Origin: Streptomyces violaceorubidus
GTDB taxonomy: Bacteria > Actinomycetota > Actinomycetes > Streptomycetales > Streptomycetaceae
DNA length: 64,000 bases
NCBI RefSeq assembly: GCF_000717995.1
Contig: NZ_JODM01000025.1
Coordinates: forward strand, 200,277 to 264,276
Direction of reading: 5' to 3'
Part shown: piece by piece, positions 1 to 8,401 of the stretch
Position numbering within the stretch: position 1 is the first letter of the stretch
Layout: each line of letters begins with the position of its first letter
Notes under the pieces: generated by a model
Told to the model about the DNA's origin: nothing
The model's database searches: none
The model's input: the letters and a program-made list of their open reading frames with translations, nothing else
Position numbers and translations under genes: made by a program

Positions 1-1
1 G

Positions 2-361
2 CCCTTCATGATCCTGCCGCTCTACACCTCCCTGGAGCGCATCGACGGCCGGCTGCACGAGGCGGCGGGGGACCTGTACGCGAAGCCCTCCACGGTCTTC
101 CGCAAGGTCACCTTCCCGTTGTCGATGCCGGGCGTCGTCTCCGGCACCCTGCTCACCTTCATCCCGGCCACCGGCGATTACGTCAACGCCTCCCTGCTGG
201 GCTCGGCCGACACCGGAATGATCGGAAACGTGATCCAGTCCCAGTTCCTCAGGGTGCTGGACTATCCGACGGCGGCGGCGCTCTCCTTCCTCCTCATGGC
301 GGCGATCCTCGCCATGGTCACCTTCTACATCCGCAGGTCCGGGACGGAGGATCTGGTTTAA
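2..361 (+). CDS. potB: Spermidine/putrescine ABC transporter permease, PotB-like (3' part only)
   Basis: C-terminal part of an inner-membrane permease of a polyamine ABC importer; its 5' end lies before the window. The frame is open from base 2 and ends TAA at 359-361. Visible are the cytoplasmic EAA-type loop that docks on the ATPase (LHEAAGDLYAKPSTVFRKVTFPLSMPGVVSG is the stretch, key residues E-A-A and a distal G) and two following hydrophobic segments (GTLLTFIPATGDYV and AAALSFLLMAAILAMVTFYI). The stop codon touches the ATG of the next permease, so the two are translationally coupled. The family call is firm. The substrate (putrescine or spermidine) is inferred from resemblance and from the amine-catabolism genes downstream. 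Confidence 0.88.
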   Translation, partial: PFMILPLYTSLERIDGRLHEAAGDLYAKPSTVFRKVTFPLSMPGVVSGTLLTFIPATGDYVNASLLGSADTGMIGNVIQSQFLRVLDYPTAAALSFLLMAAILAMVTFYIRRSGTEDLV

Positions 362-1174
362 ATGGCCTTCTCCCCTTCGCCGGTGAACTGGCTCAAGCGC
401 CATCTGGTCGTCATTGCCGGACTGCTGACACTCGCTTATCTGCTGCTGCCCAACGTCGTCGTCACGGTGTTCTCCTTCAACAAGCCGAACGGGCGCTTCA
501 ATTACGAGTGGCAGCAGTTCTCCACGGACGCCTGGAAGGATCCGTGCGGGGTCGCCGGGCTGTGCGGTTCCCTCTCGCTCAGCCTCCAGATCGCCCTCTG
601 GGCGACGCTCGGCGCCACCGCGCTCGGCACCGCGATCGCCTTCGCGCTGGTCCGCTACCGCTTCCGCGCCCGGGGCACGATCAACTCGCTGATCTTCCTG
701 CCGATGGCGATGCCCGAGGTCGTGATGGCCGCCTCGCTGCTCACCCTCTTCCTCAACATGGGTGCCCGGCTGGGCTTCTGGACGATCCTGATCGCCCACA
801 TCACGTTCTGCCTCAGCTTCGTCGTGACGGCCGTCAAGGCGCGCGTGATGTCGATGGACCCGAGGCTGGAGCAGGCGGCGCAGGACCTGTACGCCGGCCC
901 CTTCCAGACCTTCGTCCGGGTCACCCTGCCCATCGCCGCCCCCGGTATCGCGGCCGGCGCGCTGCTCGCCTTCGCGCTGTCCTTCGACGATTTCATCATC
1001 ACCAATTTCAACGCGGGTTCCACCGTCACGTTCCCCATGTTCGTCTGGGGATCGGCCCAGCGCGGAACCCCCGTCCAGATCAATGTCATCGGTACGGCCA
1101 TGTTCGTCGTCGCCGTACTGTTCGTCCTGGTCTCCATGGTCATCGGCAACCGCCGAAACCGCCGCACGGCATGA
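362..1174 (+). CDS. potC: Spermidine/putrescine ABC transporter permease, PotC-like
   Basis: Second inner-membrane permease of the polyamine importer, 270 residues, the normal length for PotC. It has about six hydrophobic segments, beginning at residues ~12-35 (LVVIAGLLTLAYLLLPNVVV), and an EAA-loop (EQAAQDLYAGPFQTFVRVT...PG) before the last two. The ATG follows the potB TAA with no gap, which implies an operon. The ATPase and binding-protein genes expected in such a system would lie upstream of the window. A flavin amine oxidase gene starts 35 bases downstream, fitting uptake followed by oxidation of putrescine derivatives. Confidence 0.9.
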   Translation: MAFSPSPVNWLKRHLVVIAGLLTLAYLLLPNVVVTVFSFNKPNGRFNYEWQQFSTDAWKDPCGVAGLCGSLSLSLQIALWATLGATALGTAIAFALVRYRFRARGTINSLIFLPMAMPEVVMAASLLTLFLNMGARLGFWTILIAHITFCLSFVVTAVKARVMSMDPRLEQAAQDLYAGPFQTFVRVTLPIAAPGIAAGALLAFALSFDDFIITNFNAGSTVTFPMFVWGSAQRGTPVQINVIGTAMFVVAVLFVLVSMVIGNRRNRRTA

Positions 1175-1208
1175 GGCACACCGGTTGTATTCGTAGGGAG
1201 TTGAAATC

Positions 1209-2636
1209 ATGGCCCCCAGCGCCATGAGCCGCAGCAACGACTGGACGAAATCCCTTTCCGACGCCCAGCCGGTCCCGTACTGGCTGGACGACCCCGGCCG
1301 CCCCCGCCCCGAGCCCGCCCTCACCGGCGCCGAGACCTGCGACCTGCTGGTGGTCGGCGGCGGCTACAGCGGACTGTGGACCGCGCTGATCGCCAAGGAG
1401 CGGGACCCGGGGCGGGACGTGGTGCTGCTGGAGGGCCGCGAGGTGGGATGGGCCGCCTCCGGCCGCAACGGCGGGTTCTGCGCCGCCTCCCTCACCCACG
1501 GTCTGGCCAACGGCCTCACCCGCTGGCCGCAGGAGATCCACCGGCTGGAGCAGCTGGGCGCCCGCAACCTCGACGCCATCGAGGAGGCGGTCGCCCGCCA
1601 CGGCCTCGACTGCGACTTCGAGCGCACCGGCGAGATCGACGTCGCCACCGAGCCCTACCAGGCCCGCGAACTCGCCGACTGGTACGGGGAACTCCGCGCC
1701 AAGGGCCTCGCCGAGGGCATCGAGTACCTGGACGCCGGGGCCGTACGGGAGCAGGTCGACTCCCCTACCTTCCGGGCCGGCCTGTGGGACCGGCGCGGCG
1801 TGGCGATGGTCAACCCCGCCAAGCTGGCCTGGGGCCTCAAGCGCGCCTGCCTCGCCCTCGGTGTCCGCGTGCACGAGCACACCCCCGCGCTCACCCTCGT
1901 GCCGTACGGCTCCGGCATGGCCGTACGCACCCCGTACGGCCAGGTCCGCGCCCGCACGGTCGCGCTCGGCACGAACGTCTTCCCGAACCTCGTCCGCCGG
2001 GTCCGCGCGTACACCGTCCCGGTCTACGACTACGCCCTGATGACCGAGCCGCTCAGCGCCGCGCAGCTCGCCTCCATCGGCTGGCGGAACCGGCAGGGCC
2101 TCGGGGACAGCGCCAACCAGTTCCACTACTTCCGCCTCTCGGCCGACCACCGGATCCTGTGGGGCGGCTACGACGCGGTCTACCCGTACGGCGGCCGGGT
2201 GCGCGCCGAGTACGACGACCGTCCCGAGACCTACGCCAGGCTCGCCGGGCACTTCTTCACCTGCTTCCCGCAGTTGGAGGGCGTCCGTTTCACCCACGCC
2301 TGGGGCGGCGCCATCGACACCTGCTCGCGCTTCTCGGCCTTCTTCGGCACCGCGCACCGGGGCAGGGTCGCCTACGCGGCCGGCTACACCGGTCTCGGCG
2401 TCGGCGCCACCCGGTTCGGCGCCGAGGTGATGCTCGACCTGCTGGCGGGGGAGCGCACCGAGCGCACGGAACTGGAGATGGTGCGCAGGAAGCCGCTGCC
2501 GTTCCCGCCCGAGCCCTTCGCCTGGACCGGCATCGCGCTCACCAAATGGTCGCTGGCCCGCGCGGACGCGCACGACGGCCGGCGCAACCTGTGGCTGCGG
2601 ACCATGGACCGGCTGGGCCTCGGTTTCGACAGCTGA
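1209..2636 (+). CDS. FAD-dependent amine oxidase (DAO family), gamma-glutamylputrescine oxidase-like
   Basis: Flavoprotein of 475 residues. It has an N-terminal dinucleotide-binding fold: GGGYSG at residues 50-55 fits GxGxxG, followed by a strand ending in the Glu of VVLLEG that would bind ADP-ribose, and the AASGRNGGF motif typical of DAO/PuuB proteins. A second FAD-contact motif, GYTGLGVG, is near residue 395. PuuB-type enzymes oxidise gamma-glutamylputrescine to the aldehyde. Lying 35 bp after polyamine permeases and near gabT and an aldehyde dehydrogenase, that role is the best guess. A related oxidase of sarcosine or another amine is possible. The ATG at 1209 has GGGAGTTG upstream; a second ATG at 1224 is an alternative. 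Confidence 0.75.
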   Translation: MAPSAMSRSNDWTKSLSDAQPVPYWLDDPGRPRPEPALTGAETCDLLVVGGGYSGLWTALIAKERDPGRDVVLLEGREVGWAASGRNGGFCAASLTHGLANGLTRWPQEIHRLEQLGARNLDAIEEAVARHGLDCDFERTGEIDVATEPYQARELADWYGELRAKGLAEGIEYLDAGAVREQVDSPTFRAGLWDRRGVAMVNPAKLAWGLKRACLALGVRVHEHTPALTLVPYGSGMAVRTPYGQVRARTVALGTNVFPNLVRRVRAYTVPVYDYALMTEPLSAAQLASIGWRNRQGLGDSANQFHYFRLSADHRILWGGYDAVYPYGGRVRAEYDDRPETYARLAGHFFTCFPQLEGVRFTHAWGGAIDTCSRFSAFFGTAHRGRVAYAAGYTGLGVGATRFGAEVMLDLLAGERTERTELEMVRRKPLPFPPEPFAWTGIALTKWSLARADAHDGRRNLWLRTMDRLGLGFDS

Positions 2637-2765
2637 GCCGCCCCGGTGGGCGGGCCGACGACCCGGTTCACTCCAACGGGTCACGGCAACCCGCGTAATG
2701 CCGCGGGCAGACCTCCCTCTCCCTCGTGACGCACCCCGCGTCGACGCGTGAAAGGGAGGTTTCAC

Positions 2766-3227
2766 ATGCCTGGTGTGAAGACGGCGGTCGCGTGGCTGGC
2801 ATCCGTCGCACCGGATCCCGAGTCCTGCCGCCGGGACTGGGAGCGCGACCCCTCGGGCGTCGCTCTGCTGCCCGCCGGCAAGGCCTGGGACGTGCTCATC
2901 CTGCCGAGCAGGCTCGGCTATCCGACCCTGGACGTGCTCTCCCGCGTCCTGGACCAGCCCGGCCCGGTCCTCGCCGACTTCGGCGACGCGCGCACGGGCT
3001 TCTTCGTCCCGGCCGGCACGGCGGCCCGCTGGGTCGGCACCGGCATCCGGACCGCCGGGCTCGGCACCTGGATCGTGGTGCCGCACCCCGGCGGACTGTC
3101 GTGCGGAGGCACCCGCTGGCTGATCCCGCCGGACGGGACCGGCACCCTCACCGACCCCTCGCTCCTGGAGCTGGCGATGCACGAGGCGGCGGCGGCCCTC
3201 GCGGTGGAGGAGGGTAACGGGCGGTGA
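2766..3227 (+). CDS. Small protein, possibly resembling the N-terminal part of bifunctional DNA primase/polymerase proteins
   Basis: 153 residues. The ATG at 2766 is chosen because GGGAGG lies 7 bases upstream; an in-frame ATG at 2748 has no such site. The pattern (AVAWLASVAPDPESCRRDW...GVALLPAGKAWDVLILP) resembles short Streptomyces proteins annotated with the prim-pol N-terminal fold, but no catalytic DxD or zinc ligands of a working polymerase are apparent. There is no signal peptide or membrane segment. The function is unknown; the prim-pol resemblance is a weak recollection. It sits between the oxidase and the chitinase with its own ribosome-binding site. Confidence 0.6.
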   Translation: MPGVKTAVAWLASVAPDPESCRRDWERDPSGVALLPAGKAWDVLILPSRLGYPTLDVLSRVLDQPGPVLADFGDARTGFFVPAGTAARWVGTGIRTAGLGTWIVVPHPGGLSCGGTRWLIPPDGTGTLTDPSLLELAMHEAAAALAVEEGNGR

Positions 3228-3240
3228 GGTGCTCAAGGGG

Positions 3241-3269
3241 TTGACAACAGAATTGGTCTGGACCAAATT
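3241..3269 (+). promoter_or_regulatory. Chitinase promoter with DasR-type operator (dre-like)
   Basis: A consensus -35 TTGACA (3241-3246) is followed after 17 bp by a weak -10 (CAAATT, 3264-3269). Between and overlapping them is the imperfect palindrome TGGTCTGGACCA at 3254-3265. It matches the known DasR response-element core TGGTCTAGACCA at 11 of 12 positions. Streptomyces chitinase promoters are known to carry such sites, through which the GntR-family regulator DasR represses in the absence of N-acetylglucosamine metabolites. The placement inside the promoter fits repression. The promoter call is from sequence alone. Confidence 0.75.
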
Positions 3270-3308
3270 GGGCGCGCTCCACCCTCCCCATCTCCCCCAT
3301 GTCCGGAG

Positions 3309-3353
3309 GCACTTGTGGAACGCGCACATGTGGAACACGCACTTGTGGAACCC
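3309..3353 (+). repeat. Three 15-bp tandem repeats covering the chitinase start
   Basis: Three units of the form GCAC(T/A)TGTGGAACnC lie at 3309-3323, 3324-3338 and 3339-3353. The period of 15 keeps the reading frame, so each unit offers an in-frame GTG (3315, 3330, 3345). Only the first GTG has a good ribosome-binding site (GGAGG, 3305-3309). The repeat adds ten residues before the signal peptide. Confidence 0.85.
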
Positions 3354-5162
3354 GCCAGACCGCTCGCCCGTCGCCCCCTCGTCACCCTGCTCACGGCCGC
3401 GGCCCTGGCCGCGTCCGGCCTGACCGCGCTCACGTCGGCCGCCCGTGCGGCCGACGCGGACCTCGCCCGCAACGGCGGCTTCGAGTCCGCGCTCGACGGC
3501 TGGACCTGTACCGCGGGCACCACGGTGACCTCGCCGGTGCACGGCGGCACGGCCGCCCTCAAGGCCACCCCGGCCGGCGCCGACAACGCCCGCTGCGCAC
3601 AGACGGTGTCCGTGAAACCGGACGCGCAGTACACGCTCTCCGGATACGTCCAGGGCACCTACGTCTACCTCGGCGCGAGCGGCACCGGCACCACCGACGT
3701 CTCCACCTGGGCCCAGTCGGCCCCCGACTGGCAAAGGCTGACGAGCACCTTCCGCACCGGCCCGTCGACCACCAAGGTCACCATCTACACCCACGGCTGG
3801 TACGGCACCGGCGCCTACCACGCCGACGACATCTCCCTCACCGGACCGGGCGGCGAGACGGGCCAGCCCCCGGCGGCTCCCGACGGCCTGAAGGCCGGCT
3901 CGGTCACCTCCTCCAGCGTCGCCCTGTCCTGGTCACCGGTGCCGGGCGCGACGGGGTACGCCGTCTACCGCGACGGCGCCAGGGCCGGCATCGTCACCGG
4001 CACGTCCACCACCGTGACCGGACTGACCCCCTCGACGGCGTACTCCTTCCAGGTCGCCGCCGTCAACGACGCGGGGGAGTCGGCACGCTCCGCCACGGTC
4101 ACCGCGACCACCGCCCAGCGCCCCGACGACGGCGGTGGCTCCTCCGACCTCCCGGCCCACGCCCTGGTCGGCTACCTCCACGCCGGCTTCGCCAACGGCT
4201 CCGGCTACACGCGCCTGGCCGACGTGCCCGACAGCTGGGACGTCATCGACCTGGCCTTCGGTGAGCCCACCTCGGTCACCTCCGGGGACATCCGCTTCGA
4301 GCGCTGCCCGGTCACCGAGTGCCCGAACGTGGAGAGCGACGCGGAGTTCAAGGCCGCGGTCAAGGCCAAGCAGGCGGCCGGCAAGAAGGTGCTGATCTCC
4401 ATCGGCGGCCAGAACGGCCAGGTGCAGCTCACCAGCACCGCCGCCCGCGACGCGTTCGTCCGCTCCGTCTCCGCGATCATCGACGAGTACGGCCTGGACG
4501 GCCTCGACATCGACTTCGAGGGCCACTCGCTCTCCCTGAACGCCGACGACACCGACTTCAAGAACCCGAAGACCCCCGTCGTCGTCAACCTCATCTCGGC
4601 CGTGAAGACCCTCAAGGCCAAGTACGGCGAGGGCTTCGTGCTGACCATGGCGCCCGAGACCTTCTTCGTCCAGCTCGGCTACCAGTACTACGGCACCGGC
4701 AAGTGGGGCGGCCAGGACCCGCGGGCCGGGGCCTACCTGCCCGTGATCCACGCGCTGCGCGAGGACCTGACCCTGCTGCACGTCCAGGACTACAACTCCG
4801 GCCCGATCATGGGCCTCGACAACCAGTACCACTCCATGGGCGGCGCCGACTTCCACATCGCCATGACCGACATGCTGCTCACCGGCTTCCCCGTCGCGGG
4901 CGACGCCGACAACGTCTTCCCGCCGCTGCGCCCGGACCAGGTCGCGATCGGCATGCCCGCCTCCACCAACGCGGGCAACGGCCACGTCTCCCCGGCCGAG
5001 GTCACCAAGACCCTCAACTGCCTCACCAGGAAGACCGACTGCGGGACGTACGCGACCCACGGCACCTGGCCCGCCCTGCGCGGCCTGATGACGTGGTCGA
5101 TCAACTGGGACCGTTACTCGAACTGGGAGTTCCAGAAGAACTTCGACGCGTACTTCGGCTGA
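3315..5162 (+). CDS. Secreted chitinase, GH18, with CBM and fibronectin III domains
   Basis: 615 residues from GTG 3315, the start with GGAGG five bases upstream. In order: an N-terminal charged/repeat stretch, a signal peptide (RRPLVTLLTAAALAASGL... cleaved near ARAADA, ~residue 45), a carbohydrate-binding module of the CBM4/9/16-like jelly-roll type (~48-175), a fibronectin III domain (~180-270, beginning PPAAPDGLKAGSVTSSSVALSWSP), and a GH18 catalytic barrel (~285-615). The GH18 signature DGLDIDFE is complete: D395, D398, D400 and catalytic E402. It hydrolyses chitin outside the cell to GlcNAc oligomers. Regulation by DasR is suggested by the operator upstream. The stop lies inside the 3' end of the convergent PAP2 gene. 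Confidence 0.93.
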   Translation: MERAHVEHALVEPARPLARRPLVTLLTAAALAASGLTALTSAARAADADLARNGGFESALDGWTCTAGTTVTSPVHGGTAALKATPAGADNARCAQTVSVKPDAQYTLSGYVQGTYVYLGASGTGTTDVSTWAQSAPDWQRLTSTFRTGPSTTKVTIYTHGWYGTGAYHADDISLTGPGGETGQPPAAPDGLKAGSVTSSSVALSWSPVPGATGYAVYRDGARAGIVTGTSTTVTGLTPSTAYSFQVAAVNDAGESARSATVTATTAQRPDDGGGSSDLPAHALVGYLHAGFANGSGYTRLADVPDSWDVIDLAFGEPTSVTSGDIRFERCPVTECPNVESDAEFKAAVKAKQAAGKKVLISIGGQNGQVQLTSTAARDAFVRSVSAIIDEYGLDGLDIDFEGHSLSLNADDTDFKNPKTPVVVNLISAVKTLKAKYGEGFVLTMAPETFFVQLGYQYYGTGKWGGQDPRAGAYLPVIHALREDLTLLHVQDYNSGPIMGLDNQYHSMGGADFHIAMTDMLLTGFPVAGDADNVFPPLRPDQVAIGMPASTNAGNGHVSPAEVTKTLNCLTRKTDCGTYATHGTWPALRGLMTWSINWDRYSNWEFQKNFDAYFG

Positions 5163-5790
5163 CGTCCCACGGGGTCCGGCGGTCCACCAGCCGGACCCCG
5201 GTCAGCAGCACCGCCCCCAGGCACCAGCTCGCCACCACGTCCAGCGGCCAGTGGTAGCCCCGCCGCACCAGCCCGTAGGAGGTGCCGAGCACCAGCAGGG
5301 CGCCCAGCACGACCAGCCCCCGGCGTACGGCGGGCGCACGCAGCCGCCCGAGCAGCAGCAGCGTCGCCGCGCCGTACGCGACGACCGCGGTGGCGGTGTG
5401 GCCCGAGGGGTAGTAGCCGGACGCGGGCGGCACCGCCGGGGTGCCGGGGCGGTCGGTCCACTCCTTCAACGGGGCGACCAGCGCCGGCACCAGGACCATC
5501 GCCAGGGCCCCCGCGAGGGGCGGCAGCCACCACCGGTCCCCACCCGTGGCGCGCCCGTGCCAGGCCGCATACGCCAGCGCCACGACCAGGACGGGCACGG
5601 CCACCTGCACATTGCCGAGGTCGGACAGCAGCTCGGAGAACCGGTCCGGGTGGACGAGCGCCCGGCTCAGCCGCTCGTCCACCCCGACCAACGGGCCGTC
5701 GGCGACGACCTGCCAGGTGATCAGCGCGAAGAGGAGCACGGGGAGCCCGAGGAGGGCGGGCAGGACGCGGGGCGGGGCGGAGACCGGCAT
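5101..5790 (-). CDS. PAP2-family membrane phosphatase
   Basis: 229 residues from the ATG at 5790. Earlier in-frame ATGs extend into the divergent gene's promoter and add only a non-hydrophobic tail. There are about six membrane segments starting at residues 8-28. All three PAP2 active-site motifs are present: KEWTDRP, the PSGH of YYPSGHTAT, and GLVRRGYHWPLD with catalytic His and supporting Asp. Such enzymes dephosphorylate lipid phosphates (phosphatidate, undecaprenyl-PP) at the outer membrane face. The substrate cannot be told here. The 3' end overlaps the chitinase coding end by 62 bp in convergent orientation, so the extreme C-terminus is weakly constrained. Confidence 0.85.
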   Translation of the reverse strand: MPVSAPPRVLPALLGLPVLLFALITWQVVADGPLVGVDERLSRALVHPDRFSELLSDLGNVQVAVPVLVVALAYAAWHGRATGGDRWWLPPLAGALAMVLVPALVAPLKEWTDRPGTPAVPPASGYYPSGHTATAVVAYGAATLLLLGRLRAPAVRRGLVVLGALLVLGTSYGLVRRGYHWPLDVVASWCLGAVLLTGVRLVDRRTPWDVSRSTRRSSSGTPSSSNGPS

Positions 5791-5834
5791 GACGCCCAGC
5801 TTCGCAGGCCCGCCGTCGCGTAGTCTCACCGCCC

Positions 5835-6668
5835 GTGACGAGCATACGAACGGCACGGGACAGCCAGTGGGGGAAGACCTTCACCCGGCTGCGGACCATG
5901 ACCAAGGAGGGCCGGTACGAGGAGGTCGAGGCCGAGGCGCGGGCCCTGGCCGCGCTCCCGCGGCGCCCCTGGCGCAGACGTCCCCCGCACTGGGAGGCGA
6001 GGGTGCTGGCCACCGGTACGGCCGTCATGCACGGCCGGATGGCCGAGGCACTGGACGAGCTGGACACCCTGATCGCGGAACTGGAGCCGGTCGGCCTCAA
6101 CCCGCAGATGCTGCGGCTGATCGCGCGCGGCAACCGCGTGGTCGCCCTGTCCGGACTGCGGCGGTACGCGGAGGCGGAGACCGAGGCGCTCGCCGTCCTC
6201 GGCGAGCTGACCCGGATCGCCTACCGCGCCCCGGTGGCGCGGCTGGAGGTGAACACGCTGGGGCACCTGGCCGCCGTGCTGTACGGGCTGGCCCGCCACG
6301 AGGAGGCGGAGGCCGTCGCCCGCGGCAACCTGCCCCGGGCGGACGGACCCGCCGTCGGCGTCCTGCACGCCACGCTGGCGCGCAGCCTGAACGGACAGGG
6401 CCGGCACGAGGAGGCGCTGGCCGAGCTCCGCCGGAGCCTGCCGCAGCCGCCCCGCTACGCCGGCGGGTATCTGGACCTGGTCACCGCCGAGGCCCTGGAC
6501 GGCCTGGGCCGCCGCGCCGAGGCGGAGGACGCCGTACGACGCGCGCTGGCCGACTGCGAGCGGCAGCTGCACCCGGCCCATCTGCGCACCGGTGAGGCCC
6601 GCGCCCTGCTCGCCCGGATCGCCGGGGAGGAACCGCGCGAGGGGTCCCGAGGGGAATCCGGGGGGTGA
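5835..6668 (+). CDS. Tetratricopeptide-repeat protein, cytoplasmic
   Basis: 277 residues from GTG 5835. It is almost entirely alpha-helical, with several degenerate TPR units of ~34 residues. Recurrent pairs such as GRYEEVEAEARAL, GRMAEALDELDTL, RRYAEAETEALAV, ARHEEAEAVARGN, GRHEEALAELRRS and GRRAEAEDAVRRA show the G-x-x-x-E-A-x-x pattern. It has no signal peptide or membrane segment. The role is probably protein-protein interaction; no partner is evident. It is divergent from the PAP2 gene (45 bp apart) and ends just before a strong hairpin terminator. Confidence 0.75.
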   Translation: MTSIRTARDSQWGKTFTRLRTMTKEGRYEEVEAEARALAALPRRPWRRRPPHWEARVLATGTAVMHGRMAEALDELDTLIAELEPVGLNPQMLRLIARGNRVVALSGLRRYAEAETEALAVLGELTRIAYRAPVARLEVNTLGHLAAVLYGLARHEEAEAVARGNLPRADGPAVGVLHATLARSLNGQGRHEEALAELRRSLPQPPRYAGGYLDLVTAEALDGLGRRAEAEDAVRRALADCERQLHPAHLRTGEARALLARIAGEEPREGSRGESGG

Positions 6669-6672
6669 CACA

Positions 6673-6714
6673 CCGAAGGGCCGGCACAAGGGGGGGAGTG
6701 TGCCGGCCCTTCGG
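6673..6714 (+). terminator. Perfect 15-bp hairpin terminator after the TPR gene
   Basis: CCGAAGGGCCGGCAC (6673-6687) pairs perfectly with 6700-6714 across a 12-base loop, 4 bases after the TPR stop codon. There is no strong U tract, as is usual in Streptomyces terminators. Confidence 0.8.
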
Positions 6715-7066
6715 TGAACCACCGACCCGAGTGCCGAGGCGGCCGTTCTGACCGGAACGCCGCGCGCCCCGGGGGGTTTGGGGCGGGCGACCGTCCGATC
6801 GGTGAGGAAGCCGGAACCCGAGGGCTCCGGTTGTGTGCGCGAGGCACGACCAGGGCGAAGCCGGGGAAGCCTCGTCCTGATGATCCGCCCACAGTCCCCT
6901 GTGGGCGGGTGTATCTCTCATCTGCGTAGAACCTACGGCAGGGGGTGCGCCCAGGACAGGGTCATCGGCGTCCTGACATCCACCCCGCACACCTTCTTCA
7001 CACGCTCTGCCGCTCGCCCCGCCAGGCGTGCGAGGCGCAGCTCAGATGCGCGTTCGACACTCGTCC
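6715..7066. other. Gene-free stretch between TPR gene and gabT
   Basis: About 350 bases between two convergent genes with no credible coding frame. It contains a second perfect hairpin, CCGCCCACAG (6885-6894) with 6899-6908 and a 4-base loop, that could end gabT transcription from the minus strand. Nothing else was recognised. Confidence 0.6.
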
Positions 7067-8401
7067 TCAGATGCGGGTGAAGGCCTGCTCGATGATGTCG
7101 AGGCCCTCGTTCAGCAGGTCCTCGCCGATGACCAGCGGGGGCAGGAAACGCAGCACGTTGCCGTAGGTGCCGCAGGTCAGGACCAGCAGGCCCTCCTGGT
7201 GGCAGGCCTTGGCGAGGGCGGCCGTCGCCTCCGAGGCCGGCTCCTTGGTGGCGCGGTCCTTGACCAGCTCGATCGCGATCATCGCGCCACGGCCCCGGAC
7301 GTCGCCGATCACGTCGAACTTCTCGGCCATGGCGGCCAGGCGGGACTTCATGACCGCCTCGATGGCCCTCGCCCGGGCGTTGAGGTCCAGCTCCTTCATC
7401 GTCTCGATGGCACCGAGCGCGCCCGCGCAGGCCACCGGGTTGCCGCCGTAGGTGCCGCCGAGGCCGCCGGAGTGCGCGGCGTCCATGATCTCGGCGCGGC
7501 CGGTGACGGCGGAGAGCGGCAGACCGCCCGCGATGCCCTTCGCCGTCGTGATCAGGTCCGGGACGATGCCCTCGTCCTCGCAGGCGAACCACTGGCCGGT
7601 GCGGCAGAAACCGGACTGGATCTCGTCGGCGACGAAGACGATGCCGTTGTCCTTGGCGAACTGGCTGATCGCGGGCAGGAAGCCCTTGGCCGGCTCGATG
7701 AAGCCGCCCTCGCCCAGCACCGGCTCGATGACGATCGCGGCCACGTTCTCGGCGCCGACCTGCTTGCTGATCTGGTCGATCGCCTGGGCGGCGGCCTCGG
7801 GACCGGCGTTTCGGACACCGGTCGGCCAGCGGTAGCCGTAGGCGACCGGCACGCGGTACACCTCGGGCGCGAACGGGCCGAAGCCGTGCTTGTACGGCAT
7901 GTTCTTCGCGGTCAGCGCCATCGTCAGGTTGGTCCGGCCGTGGTACCCGTGGTCGAAGACGACCACGGCCTGCCGCTTGGTGTACGCACGCGCGATCTTG
8001 ACGGCGTTCTCCACGGCCTCGGCACCGCTGTTGAACAGGGCCGACTTCTTCGCGTGGTCGCCCGGCGTCAGCTCGGCCAGCGCCTCGGCGACGGCGACGT
8101 AGCCCTCGTACGGCGTCACCATGAAACAGGTGTGGGTGAAGTCGGCGAGCTGCGCGGACGCCTTGCGCACGACGGCCTCGGCACTGGCGCCGACGGAGGT
8201 CACCGCGATGCCGGAACCGAAGTCGATCAGACGGTTGCCGTCGACGTCCTCGATGACACCGCCGCCGGCGCGCGCGACGAAGACGGGCAGCGTGGAGCCC
8301 ACACCCTGCGCGACCACGGCCGTACGGCGGGCCTGCAGCTCCTGCGACTTCGGGCCGGGAATGGCGGTGACGACGCGGCGCTCCTGCGGAAGTGCGGTCA
8401 T
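7067..8401 (-). CDS. gabT: 4-aminobutyrate aminotransferase (class III, PLP)
   Basis: 444 residues, the normal GabT length. It transfers the amino group of GABA to 2-oxoglutarate, giving succinate semialdehyde and glutamate. Visible are the N-terminal VEDVDGNRLIDFGSGI-like motif, the aromatic-PLP contact region GYHGRTNLTMALT, the DEIQSGF motif that holds PLP, and the Schiff-base lysine K288 in TTAKGIAGGLPL, followed by GGTYGGNPVAC. The start ATG at 8401 has GAGCCCCC upstream and gives the usual N-terminus; no alternative is needed. Lying between the putrescine oxidase-like gene and the succinate-semialdehyde-type dehydrogenase at 13094, it probably serves putrescine/GABA degradation. Confidence 0.93.
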   Translation of the reverse strand: MTALPQERRVVTAIPGPKSQELQARRTAVVAQGVGSTLPVFVARAGGGVIEDVDGNRLIDFGSGIAVTSVGASAEAVVRKASAQLADFTHTCFMVTPYEGYVAVAEALAELTPGDHAKKSALFNSGAEAVENAVKIARAYTKRQAVVVFDHGYHGRTNLTMALTAKNMPYKHGFGPFAPEVYRVPVAYGYRWPTGVRNAGPEAAAQAIDQISKQVGAENVAAIVIEPVLGEGGFIEPAKGFLPAISQFAKDNGIVFVADEIQSGFCRTGQWFACEDEGIVPDLITTAKGIAGGLPLSAVTGRAEIMDAAHSGGLGGTYGGNPVACAGALGAIETMKELDLNARARAIEAVMKSRLAAMAEKFDVIGDVRGRGAMIAIELVKDRATKEPASEATAALAKACHQEGLLVLTCGTYGNVLRFLPPLVIGEDLLNEGLDIIEQAFTRI

